Source of the DNA: Allocatelliglobosispora scoriae
Lineage (GTDB): Bacteria > Actinomycetota > Actinomycetes > Mycobacteriales > Micromonosporaceae
Reading direction: 5' to 3'
Assembly (NCBI RefSeq): GCF_014204945.1
Contig: NZ_JACHMN010000002.1
Coordinates: forward strand, 3,309,001-3,373,000
DNA: 64,000 nt
Below, piece after piece: positions 53,566 through 62,132 of this stretch (positions are counted from its first letter, which is position 1; every line of letters starts with the position of its first letter). Position numbers and translations under genes: made by a program. The notes under the pieces are model-generated. The model saw only the letters and a list, made by a program, of their open reading frames with translations. It did not search any database and had not been told where the DNA came from.

Positions 53566-54921
53566 TCAGGCGCCGCCGAGCGCGCGGATGGCGAGCCAGA
53601 CGAGCAGGACCACCGCGATGAGTACGCCGACCCAGAAGATCCAGCCGTGCCCCCCGATGCCCGCACGCGGCGACGGCACCGCCTCGGGGTGCCGGATCGC
53701 GATCATCCGCCGCCGCGCCAGCAGCACGGCCTGCCGGAACTCCTCGATCTCCTCGGGCGGCTGACCCCGGCTCAGCTCCACCGCCAGGCGGCACTGGGCC
53801 CGCTGGAGGTTCCGGACGGCACGCAGCCCCCGCACCCCCGCCCGGGCCTTGCCGTACCGCCGCGCAGCGGATCTCAGATGGCCGTGCGGCATCGCATGCG
53901 CCTCGGCGGGCGTGATGATCGCGGGGTCGTTCAGCACCGTCAGGTGATCGAGGTAGTAGTAGGCCTCCCGGTGCCGGGCGAGGTAGATGAGGCCGAGCGC
54001 GAGCAGCAGCGCCGGCGCCCCCTTGAGCAGCAGCCCGAGCAGCACGCCTGTGCCGCCCCCGCCGACGCCGTCGGCGAGCAGGGGTGAGTTCCAGAGGAAG
54101 TGCAGGGCCCACGCGGCGGTGAAGGCGAGCACGGCGCCGAGCAGCCGCACCGAGAACGGCCGGTCGGGGTGCAGCCGGCTGACGGCGGGGTCCGGCTTCG
54201 CCGGGGTTTCCCGCGCCGGTGCGCCTCGGGGGAAGGGCCGGTGGACCACGAAGTAGGCGACCCCGGCCCCGGCCAGCGCGGAGAAGAGCGTGTGGCTCCA
54301 GAGCCCGGCGAGGAAGCCGCGCAGGAAGAACGTCGCGATCACCGGACCGACGACATCCCCCTGTCCCGACAGCGCCACCGCGTTGATCGCGTAGATGACG
54401 TCCTCGACCACCTGGAACCCGAGCCCGACCAGTGCGCCGTAGACCATGCCGTCGAGCACGCTGTTGATCTGGGCCCGGGCGATCATCACGATGACGACCA
54501 CGCCGAGCAGCTTGAGGATCTCCTCGATCGTCGGGCCCGCGATAGCGGGTCCCCACGCTGCGGCGAAGGCGGGCGAGACGAGCTTGGCGAGCATGTCGGA
54601 GACGGCCTGGTTGCCCCGGATCGCCACGGTGATCGCGACCGCCGCCCCCCAGGCGAAGGCGGTGGCGAGCAGCAGCGGCGGTTCGCGTTCCATGTAGTCG
54701 AGGGAGCTGATGAAGAGCCAGAACGGCACGGCGTAGAGCGCGAAGAGCCCGATCGAGACGAGCGTGGCGGTCGGGTACTTCCCGTAGGACGTCATCAGGA
54801 TCCGGACCAGGCGCGACCCGCAGACGATCAGCAGGGCTGTGAGCAGCCAGAACGCCGGCATGCGCAGTGATGCGGCGGCTCTGGCTGTACGCGGGGTCGG
54901 CCTGACGGCCATCGAGCTCAT
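53566..54921 (-). CDS. PrsW family intramembrane metalloprotease
   Basis: A 451-residue membrane protein with about nine helices. PrsW motifs are clear: GPTIEEILKLLG (EE pair), FQVVEDVIYA (ExxE-like) and GLWSHTLFSALAG, whose His is a predicted metal ligand. PrsW in Bacillus cleaves an anti-sigma factor; actinobacterial targets are mostly unknown. A basic C-terminal cytoplasmic region precedes a last helix. The gene lies 8 bp after a small membrane-anchored protein gene, in one minus-strand operon. ATG 54921 or 54909 can start it. Confidence 0.88.
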   Translation of the reverse strand: MSSMAVRPTPRTARAAASLRMPAFWLLTALLIVCGSRLVRILMTSYGKYPTATLVSIGLFALYAVPFWLFISSLDYMEREPPLLLATAFAWGAAVAITVAIRGNQAVSDMLAKLVSPAFAAAWGPAIAGPTIEEILKLLGVVVIVMIARAQINSVLDGMVYGALVGLGFQVVEDVIYAINAVALSGQGDVVGPVIATFFLRGFLAGLWSHTLFSALAGAGVAYFVVHRPFPRGAPARETPAKPDPAVSRLHPDRPFSVRLLGAVLAFTAAWALHFLWNSPLLADGVGGGGTGVLLGLLLKGAPALLLALGLIYLARHREAYYYLDHLTVLNDPAIITPAEAHAMPHGHLRSAARRYGKARAGVRGLRAVRNLQRAQCRLAVELSRGQPPEEIEEFRQAVLLARRRMIAIRHPEAVPSPRAGIGGHGWIFWVGVLIAVVLLVWLAIRALGGA

Positions 54922-54929
54922 CGGGCCCC

Positions 54930-55487
54930 TCAGCTCTGGTAGGTGATCGACGCGACGCTCTGCTCGATCGCCGAGATCTCATCCGAGAGGCCCACCTCGG
55001 TGCCGCTCACCGTCACCTCGATGGAGATGCCGGAGGCGAGGAAGACGGCGTACCGGCCGATGCGCCCGGGCGCGGTGTAACCGCCGCCGACCCCCTTGAG
55101 GCCGGATCCGGTGTTGATGGAGTCCTCCCCGCCGGCGACCTGGTAGCCGCGGGTGGATTCGATCTTCGTCCGCAGCTTCGCGGCGGCGTCCTCGATCCCG
55201 CCGCCGAAGGGCGCCACGACGATCACGTAGCGCACGGGGCCGACCAGGAAGAGCACGGTGCCCCGGTCCGCGGCGGGCCGGGTCTTGCTGGCGTCGACCT
55301 GGGCGTGCAGCGGCGGCACGACGCTCACGCCGCCCCCCACGAGGTAGGCCTTGCCGCCGACCGCGTTGAGGTCGGCCGGGACCATGCGATTGATCGCGGG
55401 CAGGCCGAAGGCGATGCCGAGGATCACCGCCAGGACCGTCAGACTCCCCGCGAAGTTGCGGAGAAGTCGGCCGCCGGCGGTCCTCAT
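54930..55487 (-). CDS. membrane-anchored protein of unknown function, operon with prsW-like gene
   Basis: A 185-residue protein with a single N-terminal helix (about residues 12-30, FAGSLTVLAVILGIAFGLP) and an extracytoplasmic domain of about 150 residues. The domain has Gly/Val-rich strands and a Gly-rich loop (GVGGGYTAPGRIG). It could be a partner or substrate of the PrsW protease downstream, which is an inference from position. No family recognised. Confidence 0.65.
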   Translation of the reverse strand: MRTAGGRLLRNFAGSLTVLAVILGIAFGLPAINRMVPADLNAVGGKAYLVGGGVSVVPPLHAQVDASKTRPAADRGTVLFLVGPVRYVIVVAPFGGGIEDAAAKLRTKIESTRGYQVAGGEDSINTGSGLKGVGGGYTAPGRIGRYAVFLASGISIEVTVSGTEVGLSDEISAIEQSVASITYQS

Positions 55488-55544
55488 GGTGCCGACGTTA
55501 GGCGATCCTGGGCCTCAAACCCGAACGAATGACAGAAACCAACC

Positions 55545-55572
55545 GGCATCCGAGCGCATCCCTCTCGATGCC
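55545..55572. promoter_or_regulatory. candidate operator upstream of tetR
   Basis: GGCATCCGAG at 55545-55554 is inverted at 55564-55572 (CTCGATGCC) with one bulged base, in the 103-bp divergent region. TetR proteins commonly bind such dyads. Confidence 0.3.
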
Positions 55573-55590
55573 TGGGGGAAGAATGGCCCG

Positions 55591-56196
55591 ATGACCGTTC
55601 CCCTCGGCGGCACCCGCCGCAAACAGGTCACGCACGCCGCCCTGGAGGAGGCCGCCCTGCGGCTCTTCGCCGAGCAGGGCTACGAGGGCACGACGGTGGA
55701 GGAGATCGCGGCCGCGGCCGGCGTCGCGGTGCGGACCTTCTTCCGTCACTTCTCGTCCAAGCAGCATGTGCTCTTCGGAGATGTGGCACACCGTCAGATC
55801 GCCGCGCTGCGGCAGGCGCTCTCCCAGCGCGACGCAGCCGAGGACCCGATCACCGCGCTGAAGGCGGTGATGGACGACCTCGACCTGGTCGACCAGGCCG
55901 ACCGTGCCCAGGTGCTGCTGCGGTTCCGCCTGATGGCGGCCCAGCCGGCCCTGGTCGCGACCTATCTGCTGCTCAGCGCTGAACTGCAGAACGAGGTAGC
56001 GGTCTTCGTCGCCCGATGCCGTGGGGCTGCGCCGACCGATTTCTACCCGCAGTTGATCGCCGCTGCTGCCGCGTCGTCCTGGCACGCGTCCCTGACCACC
56101 TGGGTGGCCGCTGACGGTGATGCCGACCTGACGGAGCTGCGTAAGTCCGCTTTCGCGGCGTTGACCGCAGGGCTGGATCCGGCTGGGCAGACGTGA
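55591..56196 (+). CDS. TetR family transcriptional regulator
   Basis: A 201-residue regulator. The N-terminal TetR HTH is HAALEEAALRLFAEQGYEGT (part) through EIAAAAGVAVRTFFRHFSSK. The helical C-terminal half should bind ligand. It is divergent from the prsW-like operon and may control it and itself through a dyad at 55545-55572. The ATG at 55591 has GGGGGAAG upstream. Confidence 0.9.
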   Translation: MTVPLGGTRRKQVTHAALEEAALRLFAEQGYEGTTVEEIAAAAGVAVRTFFRHFSSKQHVLFGDVAHRQIAALRQALSQRDAAEDPITALKAVMDDLDLVDQADRAQVLLRFRLMAAQPALVATYLLLSAELQNEVAVFVARCRGAAPTDFYPQLIAAAAASSWHASLTTWVAADGDADLTELRKSAFAALTAGLDPAGQT

Positions 56197-56224
56197 GCAC
56201 GCGGGTAGTCCCGCGTGCTCACGT
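56191..56224 (+). terminator. hairpin after tetR
   Basis: Perfect 15-bp arms (56191-56205 and 56210-56224) with a TAGT loop, overlapping the tetR stop codon. Confidence 0.8.
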
Positions 56225-56269
56225 CTTGGCTGCCGGTGCCCCTGGGGTGCACCTGCTCAGACCGGAGGG

Positions 56270-56479
56270 TCAGGAGCGGCGCATCGCCCAGCTGGGGTCG
56301 TTGTCCTCATCGTCCGAGTCGTCGTCCGGATCGACGACAGGGTCGTCGTCGACATCGACGTCGGACTTGCCGCTGGCAGCGAGTTCCCGCTGCAACGCGG
56401 TGAGGTCAGTGTTCGGGGAGTGGTACTTCAACTCCCTGGCCACCTTTGTCTGCTTGGCCTTAGCACGGCCTCGCCCCAT
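56270..56479 (-). CDS. DUF3073 family protein
   Basis: A 69-residue protein starting MGRGRAKAKQTKVARELKYH, the actinobacterial DUF3073 signature, with a strongly acidic Asp-rich second half. Its function is not established. It is a regular neighbour of purM and vdh in streptomycetes as I recall, which supports the core-block interpretation here. The ATG at 56479 is used; a start at 56497 adds six residues. Confidence 0.88.
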   Translation of the reverse strand: MGRGRAKAKQTKVARELKYHSPNTDLTALQRELAASGKSDVDVDDDPVVDPDDDSDDEDNDPSWAMRRS

Positions 56480-56692
56480 GGCTCGACCCCCTCGCACATG
56501 AATGTCGGGGCAGCCCGAAGGCGGGCCCCGATGACGTTAGGCATCTCTCGTGGCTCATACGGTACACAGGTTGTCGCCACTTCGGCATATCGGGCTGGGC
56601 GGCGTGCCGTTTAGGTGTCTGATTTGCTCCGGTAAGGGGTTGATTGCCGAAACGGTCATGACCGTTCGGATGATCTCCCCCCACCCGGGATA

Positions 56693-56746
56693 TTTTGCTG
56701 CAAAGCGTGGCCTCCCGGCGTGGCGAGACCACGCTTTGCAGCAAAA
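56693..56746. repeat. perfect 18-bp inverted repeat (terminator or palindromic element)
   Basis: TTTTGCTGCAAAGCGTGG at 56693-56710 is exactly inverted at 56729-56746, with an 18-base centre. It ends 8 bp before the stop-codon side of the valine dehydrogenase gene, so it can terminate that gene. Confidence 0.75.
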
Positions 56747-56754
56747 CGTGCCTG

Positions 56755-57819
56755 CTAGACGCGGATCTGGCGGAGGCGGCCGACGTCGGTCATGCGGCGC
56801 TCGGCGAGGCGGTCGGCCGCTGTCGCCGGAGAGATCCCCTCGACGTCGGCGAGTGCCAAAATCTGCTTCGTCGTCTCGAAGATCCGGGTCGCCCGCAACT
56901 TGGCACGCTCGAAGTTGAAGCCCTCGATCTCGTCGGCGACCTGGATGACGCCGCCCGCGTTGACCACGTAGTCGGGCGCGTAGAGGATCCCCCGGTCGAC
57001 CAGCACCTTCTCGATGCCGTGGTGGGCGAGCTGGTTGTTGGCGGCACCGGCGACGATCGTGGCCCGCAGGACGGCCACCGTGTCGTCGTTGAGCGCCCCG
57101 CCCATCGCGCACGGCGCGTAGACGTCGATGTCGCTCGTGATCAGCTCGGTCACGCCCGCGACGAGCGAGACCTGCGGGTGGTTCGCCTGGATCCAGGAGA
57201 TCGCGTGCTCGCTCGGATCGGTCGCCACGACCTCGGCGCCGTCCTCCAGCAGGTGCGCGGTGAGGTATTTGCCGACCTTGCCGAGGCCGGCGACGCCGAC
57301 GCGGCGGCCGCGCAGCGACGCGACGCCCCACGAGTGCTCGGCCGCGGCCCGCATTCCCTGGAAGACACCCCACGCGGTGAGGACCGACGAGTCGCCGGCA
57401 CCGCCGTGCTCCACACTGCGGCCCGTCACAAAGCGTGTCTCGCGGGCTACGACGTCCATGTCCTGCACGTAGGTACCAACGTCGCATGCGGTGTAGTAGC
57501 GGCCGTTCAGGGACTGCACGAAGCGGCCGAAGGCCCGCAGCATCGCCTCGGACTTGTCAGCGATCGGGTCGCCCCAGATGACGGCCTTGCCGCCGCCGAG
57601 GTCAAGACCGGCGAGTGCGTTCTTGTACGCCATACCGCGCGACAGCTCCAGCACGTCGTGCAGGGCCTCGGCCTCGGTGGCGTAGGGGTAGAACCTGGTT
57701 CCGCCGAGCGCGGGGCCCAGCGCGGTGGAGTAGATGCCGATGATGGCCTTGAGGCCGCTGGCGGGATCCTGGCAGAAGACGACCTGTTCGTGGCCGGTGT
57801 CGGCGGCGAAGACGCCCAT
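56755..57819 (-). CDS. vdh: Leu/Val/Phe/Glu-type amino acid dehydrogenase (valine dehydrogenase-like)
   Basis: A 354-residue NAD-dependent oxidative deaminase. The catalytic lysine is in [11 protein letters not shown] (about residue 75) and the Rossmann motif is [13 protein letters not shown] (about residue 175). [10 protein letters not shown] is typical of leucine/valine dehydrogenases. It converts branched-chain amino acids to 2-oxoacids, feeding branched fatty acids and polyketide starters. ATG 57819 follows AGGAG. Its place near bldC, DUF3073 and purM resembles the streptomycete vdh locus. Confidence 0.9.
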   Translation of the reverse strand: MGVFAADTGHEQVVFCQDPASGLKAIIGIYSTALGPALGGTRFYPYATEAEALHDVLELSRGMAYKNALAGLDLGGGKAVIWGDPIADKSEAMLRAFGRFVQSLNGRYYTACDVGTYVQDMDVVARETRFVTGRSVEHGGAGDSSVLTAWGVFQGMRAAAEHSWGVASLRGRRVGVAGLGKVGKYLTAHLLEDGAEVVATDPSEHAISWIQANHPQVSLVAGVTELITSDIDVYAPCAMGGALNDDTVAVLRATIVAGAANNQLAHHGIEKVLVDRGILYAPDYVVNAGGVIQVADEIEGFNFERAKLRATRIFETTKQILALADVEGISPATAADRLAERRMTDVGRLRQIRV

Positions 57820-57952
57820 GGGGACACTCCTCATTGAGTTAGCCCTTGTGAGGCATTGACCTGTGCTGTCCGACGGGGGTGGTGCCGGACCAGATCACCC
57901 TAACGCTGCTCACCATTGCGCATCGACGGGCAGACCGTGCGAGGATCGCGAC

Positions 57953-58792
57953 GTGCCGTCACAGTTCGCCGCATACCTGCGCGTCTATGAGCCGCTGGCC
58001 GCCTTCGACCGGGATCGCCAGCGCTACTGGCGTCGATATCTGGAGGAGGGCCGGGCAGTCGGCCCCGCCGAGGGCCCCGGCCGGCAGCGCGTCTCGGTGC
58101 TGGAGGCGCTGGGCGCGGGCTGGACCAGGCTGCCCGATCTGCCCGAGGAGGCCTACGTCCTGCAGACGGAGGGCGGCACGCTGATCTGCCCGTGGAACCT
58201 GCGGGTACGCGTGGCCGAGGCCGCCCTGATCGCTCGCGACGGGGTGCCTGCCGTCCTCGCCGACGCCTTCGTGCCGCCGGCGCTGGCCGGGGTGGCACGC
58301 ACGGTCCTCGACGACTTCCGCAGCGGCGCCAAGGTGCTCGATCACGGGGTGCCGAGGTTGCACGAGCATGTGGCGACGTGGGGCGTACCCCTGCGATGGT
58401 TCCTGTTCGTGGATCCGGCGGAGCGCGAGGTGTCGACGCAGAGCGGGCGGCGGATGCTGCGCTACCGGACCGAGATCGGCCAGGCGCGGCGGCGGGCGCA
58501 CAAAGGGCTCGCCGTGCTGCGCCGCTCGATGGGCGACGCGCCGATCACCGAGGCGGTGGCTGAGGGGACGCGCTGGCTGGAGGAGTTCCACCCGGGTTCC
58601 ATGGTCGAGCTCGACTACGGCGGCCTGGTGCACCTCTTCAGCGACGAGGCGCTGCTCGGCGACGACTCGCCGGAGCTGGTCGCCACCGGGATCGCAGGTC
58701 TCGCCCGGGGGGATGCCGAGGCTGCGGCAGAAGCTTACGAGGAATTAATTGATCGTTGGCGACAAATCCAGTTAATGGAACGCTGTAACTGA
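57953..58792 (+). CDS. conserved actinobacterial hypothetical protein next to bldC
   Basis: A 279-residue soluble protein. Recognisable segments are FAAYLRVYEPLAAF (about residue 4), YVLQTEGGTLICPWNLRVRV and VPLRWFLFVDPAERE. It has no membrane segment. I cannot name a function. A homologue between vdh and bldC is a common arrangement in relatives, as far as I recall. GTG 57953 is chosen since the first conserved segment follows at once. Confidence 0.75.
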   Translation: MPSQFAAYLRVYEPLAAFDRDRQRYWRRYLEEGRAVGPAEGPGRQRVSVLEALGAGWTRLPDLPEEAYVLQTEGGTLICPWNLRVRVAEAALIARDGVPAVLADAFVPPALAGVARTVLDDFRSGAKVLDHGVPRLHEHVATWGVPLRWFLFVDPAEREVSTQSGRRMLRYRTEIGQARRRAHKGLAVLRRSMGDAPITEAVAEGTRWLEEFHPGSMVELDYGGLVHLFSDEALLGDDSPELVATGIAGLARGDAEAAAEAYEELIDRWRQIQLMERCN

Positions 58793-58993
58793 CATTTCGG
58801 GTATGCCTGTCATTCTGCCGAGTGGTTTTGTCCTCTTATTGCCCGAAATATCATTGCTTCATCATCCGTCCATCTACGGACCTTCACCCGTTCGGCCCAT
58901 GTCGGACAACCTGGACTAGCCGGACTATGGGAGGCGCGTTGGCCGGTAGGACCCCGGCCAATGTTTGTAGGTACTTGTGGAGGAGTGACCCAA

Positions 58994-59203
58994 ATGGCGT
59001 CGCGTACGCACGAACCCGAGCCTCTGCTCACCCCCGCCGAGGTCGCGTCGATGTTCCGTGTCGACCCGAAAACGGTGACTCGTTGGGCGAAGGCAGGCAA
59101 GCTCAGCGCTATTCGCACGCTGGGCGGCCACCGTCGTTACCGCGAGTCTGAGGTGCGCGCTCTGCTGCAGGGCCAAATCCCGCAGCAGCGGCAAGGCGAC
59201 TAA
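58994..59203 (+). CDS. bldC: developmental regulator BldC (MerR-like DNA-binding)
   Basis: A 69-residue single-domain MerR-like protein. LLTPAEVASMFRVDPKTVTR and WAKAGKLSAIRTLGGHRRYR are nearly identical to streptomycete BldC. BldC binds direct repeats cooperatively and delays sporulation genes, keeping vegetative growth going. The ATG at 58994 lies behind GGAGGAG. About 200 bp upstream hold its promoter. A hairpin follows. Confidence 0.95.
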   Translation: MASRTHEPEPLLTPAEVASMFRVDPKTVTRWAKAGKLSAIRTLGGHRRYRESEVRALLQGQIPQQRQGD

Positions 59204-59231
59204 AAGGCTGGCTTTCCCCCGGCTTGACGTG

Positions 59232-59261
59232 GTGTGGGCGGCGCGTTAGCGCTGCCCACAC
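59232..59261 (+). terminator. hairpin after bldC
   Basis: GTGTGGGCGGCGC and GCGCTGCCCACAC arms (one mismatch) around a short TTA-containing loop, 28 bp after the stop. Confidence 0.65.
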
Positions 59262-59283
59262 ACTTGTCTAAGGCCCTTTCGGG

Positions 59284-59484
59284 CTACCGCTGGGGCCTGT
59301 TGCTGAACTGGTAGAACGTGGGAAACGCGTCCTCGAAGGGGCGTGGCCCGGCCACCGGATCATGTGGCGACGTCGTCGCGCGCGCGGCCCACGTCGCCTC
59401 TGCCTCCGACACCAGTGTCGTCACCGCGACTGCTCGCGCGCGGGCGACCAGCTTCTCGAAGTCGGTCTCAAGCGTTACCGGCAT
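59284..59484 (-). CDS. candidate RiPP precursor peptide for the adjacent radical SAM maturase
   Basis: A 66-residue peptide starting MPVTLETDFEKLVARARAVA, a helical leader-like region. It ends in a Pro/Phe-rich tail, GPRPFEDAFPTFYQFSNRPQ plus a final Arg. Four Phe-initiated tripeptides (FED, FPT, FYQ, FSN) fit the aromatic-X-X3 pattern crosslinked by three-residue cyclophane-forming radical SAM enzymes. It overlaps the maturase gene by 17 bp on the same strand, so it is translated from the same message. ATG 59499 is an alternative start. No transporter or protease is adjacent. It resembles AmcA-type multi-cyclophane precursors from memory, tentatively. Confidence 0.65.
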   Translation of the reverse strand: MPVTLETDFEKLVARARAVAVTTLVSEAEATWAARATTSPHDPVAGPRPFEDAFPTFYQFSNRPQR

Positions 59485-60577
59485 GATCCAACACCCCATC
59501 CATCAGCAGAATCTTGCTGTTGCGGCAGTGCTCGGTGACGGTCGTGTCAAACCGCCCCTGCTCGAAATACCTGTTGGCGGCATGCCCGCCACCGCAGAAG
59601 CCGAAATAGGAACAGCTCGTGCGGCAGGCCTCGACCCCGGTCAGGTATTCGGCGATCCAGGGCGCCTCAGTGGCTCGGGCGACCAGCTCGGTCAACGGTG
59701 TGGCCAGGACATTCCCGCTGGCGAAATCGCCGTAGGCGGGTGCGGTGAAGCCCGCGAGCTCCGGTGAGAGCAGCACCACCGAACCGTCGTAGGCGATGGT
59801 CGGGATCGGATCGATCCGACGCGGCAGCACGGCGTCGGCGGTGCCGTCGCGAAGCGCCGCCGCATAGCGGATCGCCCACTCCACATCGCGCAGCTCCAGC
59901 GCCGGATCCGCGCGCCAGGCCCCGGTCAGCTCGGCCCAGAACGTCCGCACGTCGTCGGGCGGATGGTGGTTGTCGCGCAGGTTGACGCCCTCGCGCTCCT
60001 CGACGTTGATCCCCAGCGCATAGCAGCCCAGCTCGCGGAAGTAGGCGTAGAGCGGCCCGGCGAGGCCAGGCCGCGGCCGGGTCACGACGCAGAGCGCGGC
60101 GAAGGGGATGCCGCGTCGGCGCAGGGCCGCGATCCCTTCGACGATCCGGGGGTACGCCGGCCGTGCGCCTCGATCCACCCGCGCCGCATTGAGCTCCTCG
60201 GGACCGTCGACGCTCACCCCGACCCGGATCCCGTGCTCCACGATGAAGTCGCACCACGCGTCGTCGATGAGCGTGGCATTCGTCTGCACGTGGTGCTCGA
60301 CCCCGCGGAACGGCGCCATCAGCTCCGCCAGCGCATCCCGCCCCGCCGCGGTGGGCTCGCCACCGTGCCAGACGACGGAGAAGCGCTCCGCCTGCTCGGC
60401 CCAGATGTTGACGCTCGCGGCCACCGCATGGGCGACCTCGACCGTCATGCGCCGGTTCTCGGCACGAAAGGGCAGGTAGCAGTAGGTGCAGTCGAGATTG
60501 CAGAGCGACGTGGGCTGCATGATCACATAGGACGGTGCCGGGGCTATGCCCCGCATCCCGGTAAACAGGCCGGCCAT
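59468..60577 (-). CDS. radical SAM/SPASM peptide maturase (cyclophane-forming class candidate)
   Basis: A 369-residue radical SAM enzyme. The [4Fe-4S]-SAM motif is SLCNLDCTYCYLPF (CxxxCxxC, about residues 28-35). The partial TIM barrel includes VVWHGGEPT and GVSVDGPEELN. A C-terminal SPASM domain carries EACRTSCSYFGFCGGGHAAN and EHCRN cysteines for auxiliary clusters. FGFCGGGHAANRYFEQG is typical of the FxsB/OscB/AmcB-like cyclophane maturases as I recall. ATG 60577 has GGGGGAGG upstream. It precedes and overlaps a small aromatic-rich peptide gene, its likely substrate. It lies between bldC and purM. Confidence 0.85.
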   Translation of the reverse strand: MAGLFTGMRGIAPAPSYVIMQPTSLCNLDCTYCYLPFRAENRRMTVEVAHAVAASVNIWAEQAERFSVVWHGGEPTAAGRDALAELMAPFRGVEHHVQTNATLIDDAWCDFIVEHGIRVGVSVDGPEELNAARVDRGARPAYPRIVEGIAALRRRGIPFAALCVVTRPRPGLAGPLYAYFRELGCYALGINVEEREGVNLRDNHHPPDDVRTFWAELTGAWRADPALELRDVEWAIRYAAALRDGTADAVLPRRIDPIPTIAYDGSVVLLSPELAGFTAPAYGDFASGNVLATPLTELVARATEAPWIAEYLTGVEACRTSCSYFGFCGGGHAANRYFEQGRFDTTVTEHCRNSKILLMDGVLDHAGNA

Positions 60578-60929
60578 CGCACCTCCCCCAGGCCGACAGC
60601 CCGCGCCCGCAAGCCCTCGCGAGCATGCGGACATAGGCCGTGCAGCCTGGCAGTCCCCGTCTGGCCTACGGACGAAAACGCTTGCTGGCGGCCTACGGGC
60701 GCACCCATTGCAGCACCGGGGAACGAGCTAAGGCAATAGCTTCGCTCTATATTTACCGATCATGAATAGAGCGCACGCCGATGGATCGCCGGCAAGGCGC
60801 ACGGAGCCGCCGTGTGCGCTCGCGGCGCCGACACGAGGACGCAGCGATCGAGCCCCGCAGGGCGCGCCAGGAAACACACAGTGCACAAGGCCACGAGCAA
60901 CGCCGTCAGCGATCAACTGGCGGGCTCTC
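60578..60929. other. 352-bp gap between radical SAM gene and purM
   Basis: No convincing coding frame. An 8-bp dyad CGCTCTAT/ATAGAGCG (60743-60750 and 60766-60773) around an AT-rich centre stands out in otherwise GC-rich sequence and may belong to the promoter of the radical SAM operon. I see no clear terminator for purM. Confidence 0.4.
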
Positions 60930-62078
60930 TCAGCCGCGAGTGTGTGAGCCGACCATCCGCACGTCGCCGGAGCCCTCGATGACCTCGCCGGTCACCCAGG
61001 CATCGACACCGCGAGCGGTGAGCAGGGCGAGCGCGCGGTCCGAGTCCTGGCTCGCCACGATCGCGAACATGCCCACGCCCATGTTGAAGGTGGACTCCAT
61101 CTCCGGGGTGTCGATGCGGCCCTTGCGCTGCACCAGGTCGAAGATCGGCTGCGGGCGCCACGTCGAGCGGTCCACGATCGCGTCCATGTTGCCCTGGAGC
61201 ACGCGGTTGAGGTTGCCGGGGATGCCGCCGCCGGTGACGTGCGCGAACGCGTGCACCTCGCACTCGGCGATCAGGTTCAGGCAGTCCTGCGCGTAGATCT
61301 TGGTCGGCGTGAGCAGCTCCTCGCCGAGCGTGTGCTGCGTGCCGAGGTCCTCCATCACGCTCTCCAGCCGGAGCCGGCCCTGGCCGATCAGCACATGGCG
61401 GACGAGCGAGTAGCCGTTGGAGTGCAGGCCCGAGGAGCGCATGGCGATGACGACATCGCCGAGCTCGACCCGCTCGCGGCTGAGGATCTGGTCCTCCTCC
61501 ACGACACCCACCCCGTTGGCGGAGAGATCGTATTCGTAGGGCTTCATCACGCCCGGGTGCTCGGCGGTCTCGCCACCGAGCAGCGCGCAACCGGCGGTCC
61601 GGCAGCCGTCGGCGATGCCGGCGCCGATCTCCGCGATCCGGTCCGGAACGACCTCGCCGCAGGCGATGTAGTCGAGCAGGAAGAGCGGCTCGGCGCCACA
61701 GGCGACCAGGTCGTCGACGACCATCGCGACGAGGTCGATGCCGACCGTGTCGTGGATCTCCATCTGCTGCGCGATGACGAGCTTGGTGCCGACACCGTCG
61801 GTCGACGACGCGAGCACGGGCCGCTTGTATTTCGTGGTGTCCAGCCGGAACAGGCCGGAGAAGCCGCCGAGGCCACCGATCACCTCGGGGCGGTGCGTGC
61901 GCTGCACCTTCGACTTCAGCAGCTCGACGGCGAGGTCACCGGCGTGGATGGAGACACCCGCATCCGCATAGGTGGCGGTGCGCTTGCGCCCGACACTGTT
62001 GCTGCCTGCGGTCCAGGGCTGGCGGTCCGCGGAAGATCCCGCCCCGCTCGGTGAGGGGCGCTCGGTCACGTGGGTCAC
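60930..62078 (-). CDS. purM: phosphoribosylformylglycinamidine cyclo-ligase
   Basis: A 382-residue AIR synthetase, fifth step of purine synthesis. After a roughly 30-residue actinobacterial extension, TYADAGVSIHAGD opens the enzyme. VLASSTDGVGTKL, GIDLVAMVVDDLVACGAEPL, LLGGETAEHPG and HVTGGGIPGNLNR are the conserved active-site segments. GTG 62078 lies 8 bp beyond AAAGGAG. It follows purF by 54 bp in one operon. Confidence 0.96.
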   Translation of the reverse strand: MTHVTERPSPSGAGSSADRQPWTAGSNSVGRKRTATYADAGVSIHAGDLAVELLKSKVQRTHRPEVIGGLGGFSGLFRLDTTKYKRPVLASSTDGVGTKLVIAQQMEIHDTVGIDLVAMVVDDLVACGAEPLFLLDYIACGEVVPDRIAEIGAGIADGCRTAGCALLGGETAEHPGVMKPYEYDLSANGVGVVEEDQILSRERVELGDVVIAMRSSGLHSNGYSLVRHVLIGQGRLRLESVMEDLGTQHTLGEELLTPTKIYAQDCLNLIAECEVHAFAHVTGGGIPGNLNRVLQGNMDAIVDRSTWRPQPIFDLVQRKGRIDTPEMESTFNMGVGMFAIVASQDSDRALALLTARGVDAWVTGEVIEGSGDVRMVGSHTRG

Positions 62079-62132
62079 GGTGGTGCTCCTTTTGTTGCTG
62101 CGGCTCGCATCCGCGTGGGGTTGCCGGATTGG

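Noticed and set aside
60728-60916. Small minus-strand frame between purM and the radical SAM gene
   Set aside because: Composition looks random, there is no ribosome site, and an AT-rich dyad overlaps its end, which fits regulatory DNA better.
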